Assembly: GCA_031276035.1 (NCBI GenBank)
Contig: JAISNV010000015.1
Span: forward strand, 1-55,224
Direction of reading: 5' to 3'
DNA length: 55,224 nt
Source: Bacteroidales bacterium
Lineage (GTDB): Bacteria; Bacteroidota; Bacteroidia; Bacteroidales; BM520
Made by a program: the position numbers and the translations under genes
The notes under the pieces: generated by a model
What the model was told of the DNA's origin: nothing
The model's database searches: none
Seen by the model: the letters and a program-made list of their open reading frames with translations, nothing else
Shown here: positions 20,712 through 29,420 of the stretch, piece by piece
Layout: the number at the start of each line of letters is the position of its first letter
How positions within the stretch are numbered: position 1 is the stretch's first letter

Positions 20712-21164
20712 ATGGCAGGAGAAAAGCAAGATAATGTATGGCCCTTACCTAAATTTTACTTTACGGTTGAAGTGGCTGATTTATCCGAAGCAACCTTTCA
20801 GGAAGTTTCAGGATTAGATATAGAAGCTCAAATAATTGAGTACAGACACGGAAATAGTCCGGATTTTTCAACAATTAAGATGCCGGGAATAAAAAAATAC
20901 GGCAATGTTACTTTGAAAAAAGGGGTATTTGTTAAGGATAACAAATTCTGGGATTGGTTTAACAAAATCAAAATGAATACTATAGAAAGACAACCCGTTA
21001 CAATAAAATTATTAGATGAAGCGGGGAGCCCCACTATGGTATGGACATTAAAAAATGCATGGCCGACCAAAATTACCGGAACAGATATGAAATCGGACGG
21101 AAATGAAGTAGCAGTTGAAACTTTGGAAATAGCTCATGAAGGATTAACAATTGCAAATGGCTAA
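20712..21164 (+). CDS. eCIS inner tube protein (Afp1/Pvc1-like, gp19/Hcp fold)
   Basis: 150 residues with the sequence order of T4 gp19-like tube proteins: KFYFTVEVADLSEATFQEVSGLDIEAQ at the start, the central TIKMPGIKKYGNVTLKKGVF, and a C-terminal IKLLDEAGSPTMVWTLKNAWP followed by VETLEIAHEGL. Hexamers of this protein stack to form the tube expelled on contraction. It overlaps the second tube gene by 8 bp, so the two are translationally coupled. Confidence 0.94.
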   Translation: MAGEKQDNVWPLPKFYFTVEVADLSEATFQEVSGLDIEAQIIEYRHGNSPDFSTIKMPGIKKYGNVTLKKGVFVKDNKFWDWFNKIKMNTIERQPVTIKLLDEAGSPTMVWTLKNAWPTKITGTDMKSDGNEVAVETLEIAHEGLTIANG

Positions 21165-21630
21165 TTTATTTAGCCCATATTATGACGACGCAAATTTCTT
21201 GCCGGTATCTTTTTACTTTAGTGTACTTTTTGTAGAATTATTAGAAGAAGTTGCATTTAAGGAAGTTTCCGGACTAAATTCTGAAATGGAGGTTGAAACT
21301 ATTAAGGAAGGCGGATTGAATGACTATGAACATAAATTACCTAAACAAATTAAACATTCGAACCTTATTCTGAAAAGAGCCTCAATGCCTTTAACAAGTG
21401 CCGTACAGATATGGATAAAAACATGCTTGGAGAGCGATTTCTCACAACCTTTCTTTAGAGTTTGTATGCAGATTTCTCTGTTAAACGAGTATGGAATTCC
21501 GGCAAGAAATTGGTTATGTGCTAATGCGTTACCTGTAAAATGGGAGTTAGGAAGTTTTGACTCTCAAAAAAACGAAATAATGATTGAAACATTGGAGTTT
21601 GCTTATCAAAGCTTAACCAGAATATTATAA
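21157..21630 (+). CDS. Second eCIS tube protein (Afp5/Pvc5-like, tube initiator)
   Basis: 157 residues from the ATG at 21157, related to but distinct from the preceding tube protein: LPVSFYFSVLFVELLEEVAFKEVSGLNSEME, then LPKQIKHSNLILKRASMPLTS and the tail IMIETLEFAYQSL. In Afp/PVC particles a paralogous tube protein (Pvc5) forms the first ring contacting the spike complex, and the single divergent copy here fits that role. The stop codon TAA overlaps the next ATG (TAATG), coupling it to the DUF5908 gene. Confidence 0.85.
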   Translation: MANLFSPYYDDANFLPVSFYFSVLFVELLEEVAFKEVSGLNSEMEVETIKEGGLNDYEHKLPKQIKHSNLILKRASMPLTSAVQIWIKTCLESDFSQPFFRVCMQISLLNEYGIPARNWLCANALPVKWELGSFDSQKNEIMIETLEFAYQSLTRIL

Positions 21631-21788
21631 TGGCAATAATAATCAAAGAAATAGTAATAAAAACAACTATAGATAAACAGAATAAGGAAACTATATCCTA
21701 TGAGTTTATAAACGACCTGAAACGTTTGCTGTTAAAAGAATTAAGGCAAGAGAAAACACTATATAAAACCAATAAAAAAGAAAGATAA
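21630..21788 (+). CDS. DUF5908-like eCIS microprotein (Afp6/Pvc6 position)
   Basis: 52 residues, MAIIIKEIVIKTTIDKQN then a Lys/Glu-rich helical tail (FINDLKRLLLKELRQEK). The I/V-K-E-I/L-V-I-K-T strand start is the hallmark of the small DUF5908 proteins found between tube and LysM genes in Bacteroidota eCIS loci. The start codon overlaps the preceding stop (TAATG at 21628-21632), and its own stop overlaps the next ATG at 21788. This chain of overlaps argues strongly for real translation despite the size. It probably acts at the tube-spike junction, which is an inference from position. Confidence 0.8.
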   Translation: MAIIIKEIVIKTTIDKQNKETISYEFINDLKRLLLKELRQEKTLYKTNKKER

Positions 21789-22450
21789 TGTTTGGCGAAA
21801 TAGTAAAAATGAAAATAATTGTTTTGGAAAACGGGAGTCCGACAAGAAATGAATTCACACTTAAAATCAATCCTTCTTCTTTAAGTTACAGTAAAGGTAT
21901 TTCTTACAATAAAGATAATAAAATGAATTCTTCCAAAAATGTTGAGAAATACTCGAATCATAACTCCGAATCATTAAATTTTGATTTTATTTTGGATTCT
22001 ACCGGTATTGTTTATAGTAAAACGGAGACAATAAAAGATACTATTGATAAGTTCGAAAAAGTTGTTTATAAATATGTAGGCTCGGAACATGAACCTAATG
22101 AGGTTCAGATATGTTGGGGCACAACTATCTTTAATTGTCATTTAACAAGTGTTAAATATGATCATAGTTTGTTCGGCCCGTCGGGAGAATCACTGCGTGT
22201 GAAAGTATCCGTTACATTTACCAATGCTACTACACGAAAAGAAGAAATTACGGAAGCTAACAGCAATTCTCCCGATTTATCTCATTGCGTAACATTAAAA
22301 GCAGGTGAAAGCATAGCATTTTGGTGTAATAAAATATACGGCGATTTTTCTTATTGCAAGGACATAGCTGAATTTAACGGATTATCAAACTTCAGAAATA
22401 TTAAATCAGGTACAAAATTAATGTTCCCAAAACTATTACGGCATGGCTGA
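21788..22450 (+). CDS. eCIS tube/baseplate adaptor with LysM-like C-terminus (Afp7/Pvc7-like, CIS_tube family)
   Basis: 220 residues. The N-terminal part KMKIIVLENGSPTRNEFTLKINPSSLSYSKGISY has the INP-S motif of the contractile injection system tube family. The last 45 residues (ESIAFWCNKIYGDFSYCKDIAEFNGLSNFRNIKSGTKLMFP) form a LysM-like module as in T4 gp53-type baseplate proteins. It links the tube or spike to the baseplate wedges. It is coupled on both sides: TAATG at its start and an 8-bp overlap with the spike gene at its end. Confidence 0.9.
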   Translation: MFGEIVKMKIIVLENGSPTRNEFTLKINPSSLSYSKGISYNKDNKMNSSKNVEKYSNHNSESLNFDFILDSTGIVYSKTETIKDTIDKFEKVVYKYVGSEHEPNEVQICWGTTIFNCHLTSVKYDHSLFGPSGESLRVKVSVTFTNATTRKEEITEANSNSPDLSHCVTLKAGESIAFWCNKIYGDFSYCKDIAEFNGLSNFRNIKSGTKLMFPKLLRHG

Positions 22451-24236
22451 TTCAACCAATAAAAATACTGACGGAGTTCTAAGAATTTCTGTTTTTAGTG
22501 ATGGAAATGCTATCTCCAATAGTGTTTTCGGGCTGATTTCAGTATATGTGTACAAAGCCGTCAATAAAATAGGTAAAGCAACACTCACTTTTGAAGCGGG
22601 CGATATGCCTAATACCAATATCCCTGAAAGTGAAGATAATACTTTTGCTATCGGAAAGAAAATCCGTATCGAAGCCGGATATGCCGAAGATGAAAATCCG
22701 ATTTTCGAAGGAATAGTAATAACGCATAAGGTTGTGCTGGGTAGTAATGAAAACTCACATTTGGAGATTGAATGCCGGGATTACGCTTATCCGACAACTT
22801 TGACACGGAAAAATAATGTTTTCGCAAAGAAAAAAGATAATGAAGCCATTCAAACTATTTTGGGAAATTATGCCGATTTATCTCCTTCATTGGATACAAC
22901 AAATACACAATACAACGATTTGGTTCAATATTATTGTTCCGATTGGGATTTTGTTTTATCTCGCGCTGATGCAAACGGACTTGTTATTGTTACCGACGGT
23001 AAAGATATTCGAGTTAAAAAGCCGAATTTATCGGCAAATCCGAAATTGAAAGTTACTTACGGAATTGATCTTATTGAATTTCATGGAGAGTTGTCGGCAT
23101 CGGATCAACTATCCGAATTTAAAGCTATTGCCTGGGATTCTTCAACACAAAAAACAATCTCTACAGATGGAAAAAAACCTTCATTAAATCAACAAGGAAC
23201 AGATAGTATAGATAGCTTATCTAAAGCTGTCGGAAATGAGAACATGATTCTTCAAACCTGCATTTGTGAGGAGAAATCAGCTTTACAAGCCTGGGCTGAT
23301 TCTCAAAGATTAAAAGCCGGACTTTCCAAAATTTTGGGTTATTGCAAGTTTCAAGGAAATGCAAAAGCATTGCATGGTGATGTGATTGAACTTGACGGAT
23401 TTGGAAAACGTTTTAACGGTAATGCATATATAGGTTATGTGGAGCATGAAGTAAAAGACGGTGACTGGGTGACAACTGCGGGTTTAGGTTTAGCATTCGA
23501 TAATATCACCGAGAGGAATGATGTTGTTGCGCCTCCGGCTTCAGGATTTATGCCGGGTGTACGCGGATTGCACATCGGAAAAGTTACCAAATTGGACGAA
23601 GACCCGGCCAAAGCAAACAGGATACAAATAGAGTTTTCTATTTTGGGTTGCGAGACAAAAACAATATGGGCTCGATTATCAAATTTCTGGGCGAGTAATA
23701 ATTACGGTGCTTTCTTTATTCCTGATATCGGTGATGAAGTAATTCTCGGTTTCTTCAATGAAGATCCTTGCCAACCTGTTATCTTAGGAAGTTTATACAG
23801 CAGCAAACAAAAGCCCGTTGATGAATTGACGGCGGATAATAAGATCCGGTCAATAACCACAAAGTCAAACATGCGAATTGAGTTTGAAGAAGAGAAGAAA
23901 ATTATAACTATTAAAACTCCCGGAAAAAACACTGTTATAATTAGTGATGAAGATAAAGGTATTCAGTTAACTGATCAGAATAATAATAAAATTATCATGA
24001 ACGACAGTGGAATTACAATTGAATCGGCAAAAGATCTTACATTAAAATCAAAGTCAAATATTACAATTGATGCCGGAGCAAAATTAGACGCAAAAGCAAA
24101 AAGCGACCTTCAACTCAAAGGTATGAATGTTAAAACAAACGCGGATATGGAACTTTCGTTGAAAGGAAATGCAAAAGCCGAACTTAACGCTTCCGGGCAA
24201 ACAATTGTAAAAGGAGCAATGGTGATGATTAATTAG
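22443..24236 (+). CDS. eCIS spike protein, VgrG-like (Afp8/Pvc8-like)
   Basis: 597 residues. The N-terminal gp27-like part includes SVFGLISVYVYKAVNKIGKATLTFEAGDMPN and a central LEIECRDYAYPTTLTRKNNVF. The OB-fold gp5-like region starts near residue 375 (GVRGLHIGKVTKLDEDPAKANRIQIEF) and contains WARLSNFWASNNYGAFFIPDIGDEVILGFFNEDP, the classical VgrG signature. The C-terminus is a triple-stranded beta-helix with repeated IxIxA/AKxDLxLK strands ending in VKGAMVMIN. Trimers form the membrane-piercing spike. No lysozyme domain or effector extension is fused. Confidence 0.95.
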   Translation: MADSTNKNTDGVLRISVFSDGNAISNSVFGLISVYVYKAVNKIGKATLTFEAGDMPNTNIPESEDNTFAIGKKIRIEAGYAEDENPIFEGIVITHKVVLGSNENSHLEIECRDYAYPTTLTRKNNVFAKKKDNEAIQTILGNYADLSPSLDTTNTQYNDLVQYYCSDWDFVLSRADANGLVIVTDGKDIRVKKPNLSANPKLKVTYGIDLIEFHGELSASDQLSEFKAIAWDSSTQKTISTDGKKPSLNQQGTDSIDSLSKAVGNENMILQTCICEEKSALQAWADSQRLKAGLSKILGYCKFQGNAKALHGDVIELDGFGKRFNGNAYIGYVEHEVKDGDWVTTAGLGLAFDNITERNDVVAPPASGFMPGVRGLHIGKVTKLDEDPAKANRIQIEFSILGCETKTIWARLSNFWASNNYGAFFIPDIGDEVILGFFNEDPCQPVILGSLYSSKQKPVDELTADNKIRSITTKSNMRIEFEEEKKIITIKTPGKNTVIISDEDKGIQLTDQNNNKIIMNDSGITIESAKDLTLKSKSNITIDAGAKLDAKAKSDLQLKGMNVKTNADMELSLKGNAKAELNASGQTIVKGAMVMIN

Positions 24237-24293
24237 GTGAAAGATGAAAGATGAAAGATGAAAGGTGAAAGATGAAAGGTGAAAGGTGAGAAA
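24235..24293 (+). repeat. GGTGAAA/GATGAAA heptamer array, 8-9 units
   Basis: Starting at the stop codon of the spike gene, the sequence is a nearly perfect head-to-tail run of GRTGAAA heptamers. It is one of the cleanest arrays of the family and lies immediately 3' of the open reading frame. Confidence 0.85.
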
Positions 24294-24470
24294 GTGGATT
24301 TGTTTTAAATTGATAAAATCAATAATACATAAATAATTGACAGTAATTAATTCTAAAAAACTAATAAACAAAATGAAAAAGAAGAAAAATAGATATAATT
24401 TATTAAAAACACAAGGTTATAGAAATAACCGAAACCTTCCGCCTTTAACCTTTCAATTTTCATCTGAATC

Positions 24471-24770
24471 ATGAATGCGGCAAGAATAACAGATATGCAT
24501 ACTTGCCCTATGCAAACACCGGCGTTTCCATCGCCGATTCCGCATGTTGGCGGACCTGTTATTGGTCCCGGGGCGCCGACCGTTTTAATTGGAGGATTAC
24601 CTGCCGCCGTAATGGGCGACAACTGTGTTTGTGTAGGCCCGCCGGATACTATCTTAAAAGGTTCGTCAACAGTAATGATTGGCGGAAAACCCGCTGCAAG
24701 AATGGGAGATACATGTGCTCATGGCGGTTCTATTGTTATTGGGTGCCCTACGGTAATGATTGGGGGGTAG
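24471..24770 (+). CDS. PAAR-repeat spike tip protein
   Basis: 99 residues, short PAAR family. It contains ARITDMHTCPMQTP, the double GG-P-V-I-GPG/GAPTVLIGGLPAAVMGD turn pattern, and a second half repeating the motif (STVMIGGKPAARMGDTCAHGG). His9, Cys11 and the later Cys/His residues (DTCAHGG, GCP) fit zinc coordination at the tip of the cone that sharpens the VgrG trimer. Its gene is separated from the spike gene by 234 bp of repeats and AT-rich sequence. It is followed after 4 bp by another heptamer array. Confidence 0.93.
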   Translation: MNAARITDMHTCPMQTPAFPSPIPHVGGPVIGPGAPTVLIGGLPAAVMGDNCVCVGPPDTILKGSSTVMIGGKPAARMGDTCAHGGSIVIGCPTVMIGG

Positions 24771-24773
24771 AAT

Positions 24774-24816
24774 TAGGTGAGAGGTGAAAGGTGAAAGGTG
24801 AAAGGTGAAAGAGGAA
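24774..24816 (+). repeat. GGTGAAA heptamer array, 5 units
   Basis: One GGTGAGA unit and then four exact GGTGAAA units run head to tail just after the PAAR stop codon. In this orientation a pure array meets TGA within 21 nt in every frame, so it acts as a translational block and could not lie inside a plus-strand gene. Confidence 0.88.
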
Positions 24817-24879
24817 GAGATAGATATATGAAGATAAAAATAGCATTAACATAGAATAATAACAAAATTTAATACGATT

Positions 24880-25374
24880 ATGAAATCAAATCACCAGATC
24901 AAATCAGATGAAAGCACCTCTACCCTTTCACCTCTACCCATTCACCTTTCACCTAACTCTACCCCTTCACCTTTAAATTCTCAATTCCTCGGTATCGGGT
25001 GGGCATTTCCGCCTGCATTTATAAAGAATACCGGAGTAGAAACAGTTAGTTACGAAGAAGATATTCGCCAAAGTTTGGCAATACTCTTCACCACTATTCC
25101 GGGAGAACGGATTTCAGATATGGAATATGGCTCACATATACATAGATGGGCTTTTGAGAAAATGGATTTATCTACCAAAACATTAATAAACGAAAGTATC
25201 AGAAAGTCCATACTTTATTTTGAACCGAGAATCACTTTGGAAAAAGTGGAAGTGGAAATAAAAGATCCGCTTGAAGGAATTTTGTGGATAAATATGGAAT
25301 ACACTGTTAGATTAACTAACACAAGGAGTAATATGGTATATCCCTTCTATTTCCAGGAAGGAACGAATTTATGA
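24880..25374 (+). CDS. eCIS baseplate wedge protein gp25-like (Afp9/Pvc9) with repeat-encoded N-terminus
   Basis: 164 residues. From residue about 37 it is a standard gp25/lysozyme-like baseplate protein: LGIGWAFPPAF, VETVSYEEDIRQSLAILFTTIPGERISDMEYGSHIHRWAFE. The catalytic-looking EDIRQSL and the I-x-GER segment are typical of this non-enzymatic family that initiates sheath assembly. The first 36 residues are unusual: Ser/Thr/Pro/Leu-rich (STLSPLPIHLSPNS), encoded by degenerate TTTCACC heptamers. No ATG or GTG start was found between the tract and the conserved domain, so translation of the domain appears to depend on the frame through the repeat. Confidence 0.92.
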   Translation: MKSNHQIKSDESTSTLSPLPIHLSPNSTPSPLNSQFLGIGWAFPPAFIKNTGVETVSYEEDIRQSLAILFTTIPGERISDMEYGSHIHRWAFEKMDLSTKTLINESIRKSILYFEPRITLEKVEVEIKDPLEGILWINMEYTVRLTNTRSNMVYPFYFQEGTNL

Positions 25375-25430
25375 GAATGGGAAATTGAAAGGTGAGAATT
25401 GAAAGATAAAAATTGAAAATTATAATAATT

Positions 25431-25634
25431 ATGAAAGTTCAAGTAAAGCAACCGGAGAAAGTATCACATGTGATACAAGGTAAAACAAAAGCCAGTCGGC
25501 AAACTCCATTAGAGCAAATTTTGCAACGTTATTCAGGTGAGAGTGGAAAGGTGAAAGTTTGCAACAACAAGAAAACTCTCTTTCACCTTTCAATTTTCAC
25601 CTTTCACCTTTCACCTTTCACCTTTCACCTTTAA
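25431..25634 (+). pseudogene. Effector-leader remnant (leader plus repeat cassette only)
   Basis: From the ATG at 25431 the first 35 residues (MKVQVKQPEKVSHVIQGKTK..., ending EQILQRYS) match the leaders of the two DUF4157 effectors at 32105 and 37808. The upstream bases (AATTATAATAATT before the ATG) match those of effector 1. The reading frame then enters a palindromic heptamer cassette, but with one heptamer fewer than in effector 2. This changes the frame (VCNNKKTLFHL instead of SLQQQENSL), and it ends after 67 residues with no DUF4157 or toxin. Even in the other frame it would stop at 25660s before the next gene. It is most simply a decayed effector gene that lost its body by recombination in the repeats. 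A short cargo peptide is the alternative. Confidence 0.65.
25536..25632 (+). repeat. Palindromic heptamer cassette, copy 1 (with six TTTCACC units)
   Basis: GGTGA/GGTGAAA units lead into a 39-bp core (25553-25591) that is also present at 37937-37975 and 40790-40828. The core is followed by a run of TTTCACC heptamers, so the arms are complementary and could form a long hairpin in DNA or RNA. This copy lies at the end of the leader remnant and just before the baseplate J gene. Confidence 0.85.
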
Positions 25635-25669
25635 ATTCTATATGACTATCATGAAAAAAATGAACTAAT

Positions 25670-28600
25670 ATGAACGAAAAAACTTTCACCTCTCTAAGTC
25701 AGAAAGATAGAAAAGACAGAATCGGAAATGCAAAAAAGATTAACGTTATTGATAATAGCGTAGAATCTCTTTTGCATCAAGCGGAGGAGATTGCAGGATT
25801 CGTAAGGTATTTCAATTTTTCAAATAAAGCAGACGGATATTTTAATCAATTTCTCCAAGATTTACATGAGATAAGATTAAACGGTATTAAGAACCTTACT
25901 CTAAACGGTAAACTGGAACCGTCGCAGGCACTATTATTTACATTCATTCGACATCTGCATGAAATCGGACAAGATTTCAATCAACGCTTCCATAATTATA
26001 TATGGTGGTATCTAAATCATTACTTAAATCCAAAACCCTTATCCATTGGTAATCATAAAGTTTGTTTGCTATTCAATAAAAACATCAGCAACAATATAAT
26101 TCTTGAAAAAGGCACCGGTTTTATTTTAAAAGACTCCAATAACAAAGAGTTCATCTACAAACTGACGGAAAACACTTCCATCAAAAACATTTCAATAAAA
26201 AATTTTTTCTCGTTGCATTTCCGTAAGCAAAAAGATATTTATCCCGCATCTTATCTGAATTACGTTACATCGCTAATGGTTAGCGATCTAAAGAAAAACT
26301 CCTCAAATAACGGAATGATGTTCTCCGCAGATGAAAAATCAAAACATGCGAAAAAGTTGGGATATATGCTGTCGTCTCCCTCACTGCTGTTAAGAGAAGG
26401 AAAACGGCATGTAAAAATTAGGTTTGATTTTGAAAACTCAATTGACATACATTCTATAATTAATCAACTAAATGATAATATCATTTCCGAAAATAAACCA
26501 TCACTCGAAGGCATCAAGTACTTATTCTCTAATAATATTTTTTTCCTGAGTATCAGCACACTACTCGGATGGGAAAAGATTGATAATTATATTATTAAAA
26601 CGGAAGATAAATATTTTACAATTGAATTCTTACTTCCGGTAGATTTTCCGGCAACTTCATTCTGCGAAGAGAGTACACACAAATTTAATTCAAAACATCC
26701 GTCGTTAAGATTTATTCTAAATGCAGATGCATGGCTTTATGCCTATTCATGGACGAAAAATATTTTACTTAAAGAAGTAGTTATTGATACGCAAGTTAGT
26801 GAAATCAACAATCTGTTAATTTATAACGATTTAGGGCAGATAGACAACTCTAAACCATTTTGTCCTTTCGGTGTAAACACAGAAAAAGGAGCATGGTTTA
26901 CAGTAGGAAATTACGAAATGGCATTAAAAAATACCATCTCGGTAGATTTAAAAATCGAATGGAGTCAATTACCTTGCGAGAATAGCGGATTACATGACTA
27001 TTACAAAGCGTACAACAAAGGCATCAACAATGCATCATTTAAGATAAAATCCAGATATCTATCAGATTATCATTGGAGAGACGATAAGACCTTTTACTTA
27101 TTTTCAAGTGAAGCACAACAAGAAAACAACACTTCATCTCCCAATACATACCCATCAAACTCAAGCAAATTAAAAGATATTTCCGTTGAAAAAATGCCGC
27201 AAATTAAAATTGATGAAGAAAATTACGAATACAATATTCATACTCAATCGGGCTTTATCAACTTTGTACTTACAGAACCTGAAATAGGATTCGGCGAAAA
27301 ATATTACAGAAACCTATTTGCAGACTATATAATTAACTCTACTCATAAAAAGAAGAAGAAGTTACCATCTCCCAATCCCCCTATAAATCCGCAAGTTGAA
27401 AGAATAACAATGTCTTATAAAACTTGCGATAAGATTGATTTCAGGAAAAAAGACGACAATTGCAATGATTCGGACTTTTATCATATTTCGCCTCTGGGTT
27501 ACAATCTTATATACCCATCCGATGAAATTGACAAAGTACCGTTGATATACTCTTTAGAAACTGATGCCAACATCTTAATACAGCTTGAAGGATTGAAAGA
27601 AGTAAAAAGCTTGAATTTGTATTTCGAATTTATGCCTGCCGATAAAGAAATTACATTGGAAAATATCCCTGATATAAAATGGTATTTCGGAAACGGCTAT
27701 CAATGGCAAGAAGTTCCTGACGGCAATGTAATTGAAGACAAAACCGGAAAATTATTAGCAAGCGGAATCGTAAAAATTAATATTCCTGCAAACATCAATG
27801 CTTCTCTTTTTGACCATAGCGGAAGAATTTGGTTAAGAATAGGCATTATAAAAAATGAAAATTTAATCACTTGGCTGAAGAATGTATATACCGATATTAG
27901 TGAAGCGGAGTTAAAAATAGACGAAGATGTATTAAAAAACAATGAGCCGCTTCAATTTACCGGCGAACTTGAGTTTGAACAAAAAATACCTGGTATTGAA
28001 AGCGTTGTACCTATTGCATTCTACGGAGGACGCCAAAAGGAAACCCAGGAAGAAATGCTTATGCGCATATCGGAATATATCAGTCATCGCGGAAAAGCTA
28101 TTACAACAAGAGACATTGAACGCATCACTTTGCAGGAATTTCCCGATATCGGCAAAGCTAAATGCTTATCGAATTATAATTCCAAATCCGATGAAAAAGG
28201 AGTAACTACATTAGTAGTTATTCCCAATAATACAAATAATGAAAAAGTTCCGAACTATAAACCATTAGCTAATTCACGACAGATTTTAAAAATCGAATAT
28301 TTCCTTAATTCGCGAAAATCTGCATATTGCAAAAAAATTGACGTCATCAACCCTATCTATGAAAAAGTTATAATACGTTGCAAAATCAAATTCACAGAGA
28401 AAACATCAACTGCCGCCTGTTGTACTAAACTTAAGGAAATTTTAAATGACATTATTGCCCCGTGGCAATCAAAACATCAATTACCTTATTTTAATTACAA
28501 TTTAAACATTGTTGACATCCGAGGTATAATTATTAATCAAGACTTTGTAAATAAAATAAGTCACCTTTCCGTAATTCATTTAACACATACGAAGGATGAT

Positions 28601-28810
28601 TTCTATAAAATTTATGAATATGACAAAAAAGGTAATGATAATAATATAATTAAACCGACAAAACCTTATGCTATCTTTATTCCGGCAAAAGAACATATAA
28701 TAATTAATATTGATTCCTGTACGGAATCTTCCGAGCAATTCGGGATAAACGAAATGGAGATAAACGAGAATTTCATAATATCAGGGAGAGATTTTGAAGA
28801 TGAAAATTGA
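25670..28810 (+). CDS. eCIS baseplate protein J-like (Afp11/Pvc11-like)
   Basis: 1046 residues. The N-terminal half contains eCIS-specific features (DGYFNQFLQDLHEIRLNG; EPSQALLFTFIRHLHEIGQDFNQR). The C-terminal third carries the baseplate J signature region FYGGRQKETQEEMLMRISEYISHRGKAITTRDIERITLQEFPDIGKAKC, followed by the domain with IVRCKIKF-like strands. Together with the Afp12-like protein it builds the wedges that surround the spike and control firing. No repeats interrupt this gene, but its stop codon TGA lies within an AATTGAAAGG-type repeat unit. Confidence 0.9.
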   Translation: MNEKTFTSLSQKDRKDRIGNAKKINVIDNSVESLLHQAEEIAGFVRYFNFSNKADGYFNQFLQDLHEIRLNGIKNLTLNGKLEPSQALLFTFIRHLHEIGQDFNQRFHNYIWWYLNHYLNPKPLSIGNHKVCLLFNKNISNNIILEKGTGFILKDSNNKEFIYKLTENTSIKNISIKNFFSLHFRKQKDIYPASYLNYVTSLMVSDLKKNSSNNGMMFSADEKSKHAKKLGYMLSSPSLLLREGKRHVKIRFDFENSIDIHSIINQLNDNIISENKPSLEGIKYLFSNNIFFLSISTLLGWEKIDNYIIKTEDKYFTIEFLLPVDFPATSFCEESTHKFNSKHPSLRFILNADAWLYAYSWTKNILLKEVVIDTQVSEINNLLIYNDLGQIDNSKPFCPFGVNTEKGAWFTVGNYEMALKNTISVDLKIEWSQLPCENSGLHDYYKAYNKGINNASFKIKSRYLSDYHWRDDKTFYLFSSEAQQENNTSSPNTYPSNSSKLKDISVEKMPQIKIDEENYEYNIHTQSGFINFVLTEPEIGFGEKYYRNLFADYIINSTHKKKKKLPSPNPPINPQVERITMSYKTCDKIDFRKKDDNCNDSDFYHISPLGYNLIYPSDEIDKVPLIYSLETDANILIQLEGLKEVKSLNLYFEFMPADKEITLENIPDIKWYFGNGYQWQEVPDGNVIEDKTGKLLASGIVKINIPANINASLFDHSGRIWLRIGIIKNENLITWLKNVYTDISEAELKIDEDVLKNNEPLQFTGELEFEQKIPGIESVVPIAFYGGRQKETQEEMLMRISEYISHRGKAITTRDIERITLQEFPDIGKAKCLSNYNSKSDEKGVTTLVVIPNNTNNEKVPNYKPLANSRQILKIEYFLNSRKSAYCKKIDVINPIYEKVIIRCKIKFTEKTSTAACCTKLKEILNDIIAPWQSKHQLPYFNYNLNIVDIRGIIINQDFVNKISHLSVIHLTHTKDDFYKIYEYDKKGNDNNIIKPTKPYAIFIPAKEHIIINIDSCTESSEQFGINEMEINENFIISGRDFEDEN

Positions 28811-28940
28811 AAGGGTAAAAGGTGAGAGATATAAATTAGTTAATTTAATAATATGGAAAAAGTAATCCGAATTTACATAAAAGAAAATATTCATAAAAAA
28901 GTAAAACTTGCCATCATGAATCAAATATTATTTGAAAATA

Positions 28941-29020
28941 TCTTTCATCCTTCCCCTTTCAATTTTAACATCTCACCTTTCACCTTTCACCTTTCACCTT
29001 TAACATCTCACCTCTTCTTT
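28941..29020 (-). repeat. TTTCACC heptamer tract left of the four-helix-bundle gene
   Basis: CCTTTCAATTTT, then TCTCACC and four TTTCACC-like units on the plus strand. The minus-strand gene at 29008-29355 ends inside it: its TGA stop (29008-29010) is part of a GGTGAGATG repeat unit. Confidence 0.8.
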
Positions 29021-29355
29021 AAAGTTTTTACCGTACTTGCCAACAATTTTATTAATTCACTGCATTTTTCATGCAATAAAACAAATTCGTTTTCAGGTAT
29101 AAAAGAGCTATCTTTCAATAGCATAAGCCAATATTCCGTTTCATTAGCTTCTTTAAGGGCAATATTCATCTTATTTAAAAAATCTGCCCTCGATTGTGCA
29201 TGCTCAGCCTCTTTTATTAAAGCTCCGATTGCAGTACCACTTCTTAAAACTTGTTTTGACAATACAAACTCTCTCTTTTCATTAGTCAATGACTTGTACA
29301 GTTTGATAATATCCAAAGCAAAAGCATATGATTTGGGTGCGGTAATATTATTCAT
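29008..29355 (-). CDS. Four-helix bundle protein (S23/IVS-protein family), antisense insert in the eCIS locus
   Basis: 115 residues with the signature of the 23S rRNA-intervening-sequence (S23) four-helix-bundle family: SYAFALDIIKLYKSLTNEKREFVLSKQVLRSGTAIGALIKEAEHAQSRADFLNKMNIALKEANETEYWL. Homologues occur inside rRNA intervening sequences and scattered in Bacteroidota genomes, and the family includes the Avd accessory proteins of diversity-generating retroelements. No reverse transcriptase is seen in this window. Here it is the only minus-strand gene within the structural part of the locus and is bracketed by heptamer tracts in the same orientation, which suggests it arrived as an insert. 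Its biochemical role is unknown. Confidence 0.85.
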   Translation of the reverse strand: MNNITAPKSYAFALDIIKLYKSLTNEKREFVLSKQVLRSGTAIGALIKEAEHAQSRADFLNKMNIALKEANETEYWLMLLKDSSFIPENEFVLLHEKCSELIKLLASTVKTLKKR

Positions 29356-29420
29356 GTGTAATAGATTAATTGTTTATATATGTTATACCATTGCAAAAAT
29401 AATAAATAAGTTCAAAACTC

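Noticed and set aside
29008..29355. Diversity-generating retroelement (Avd-like protein)
   Set aside because: The S23-type protein resembles Avd relatives, but no reverse transcriptase, template repeat or variable repeat is visible.
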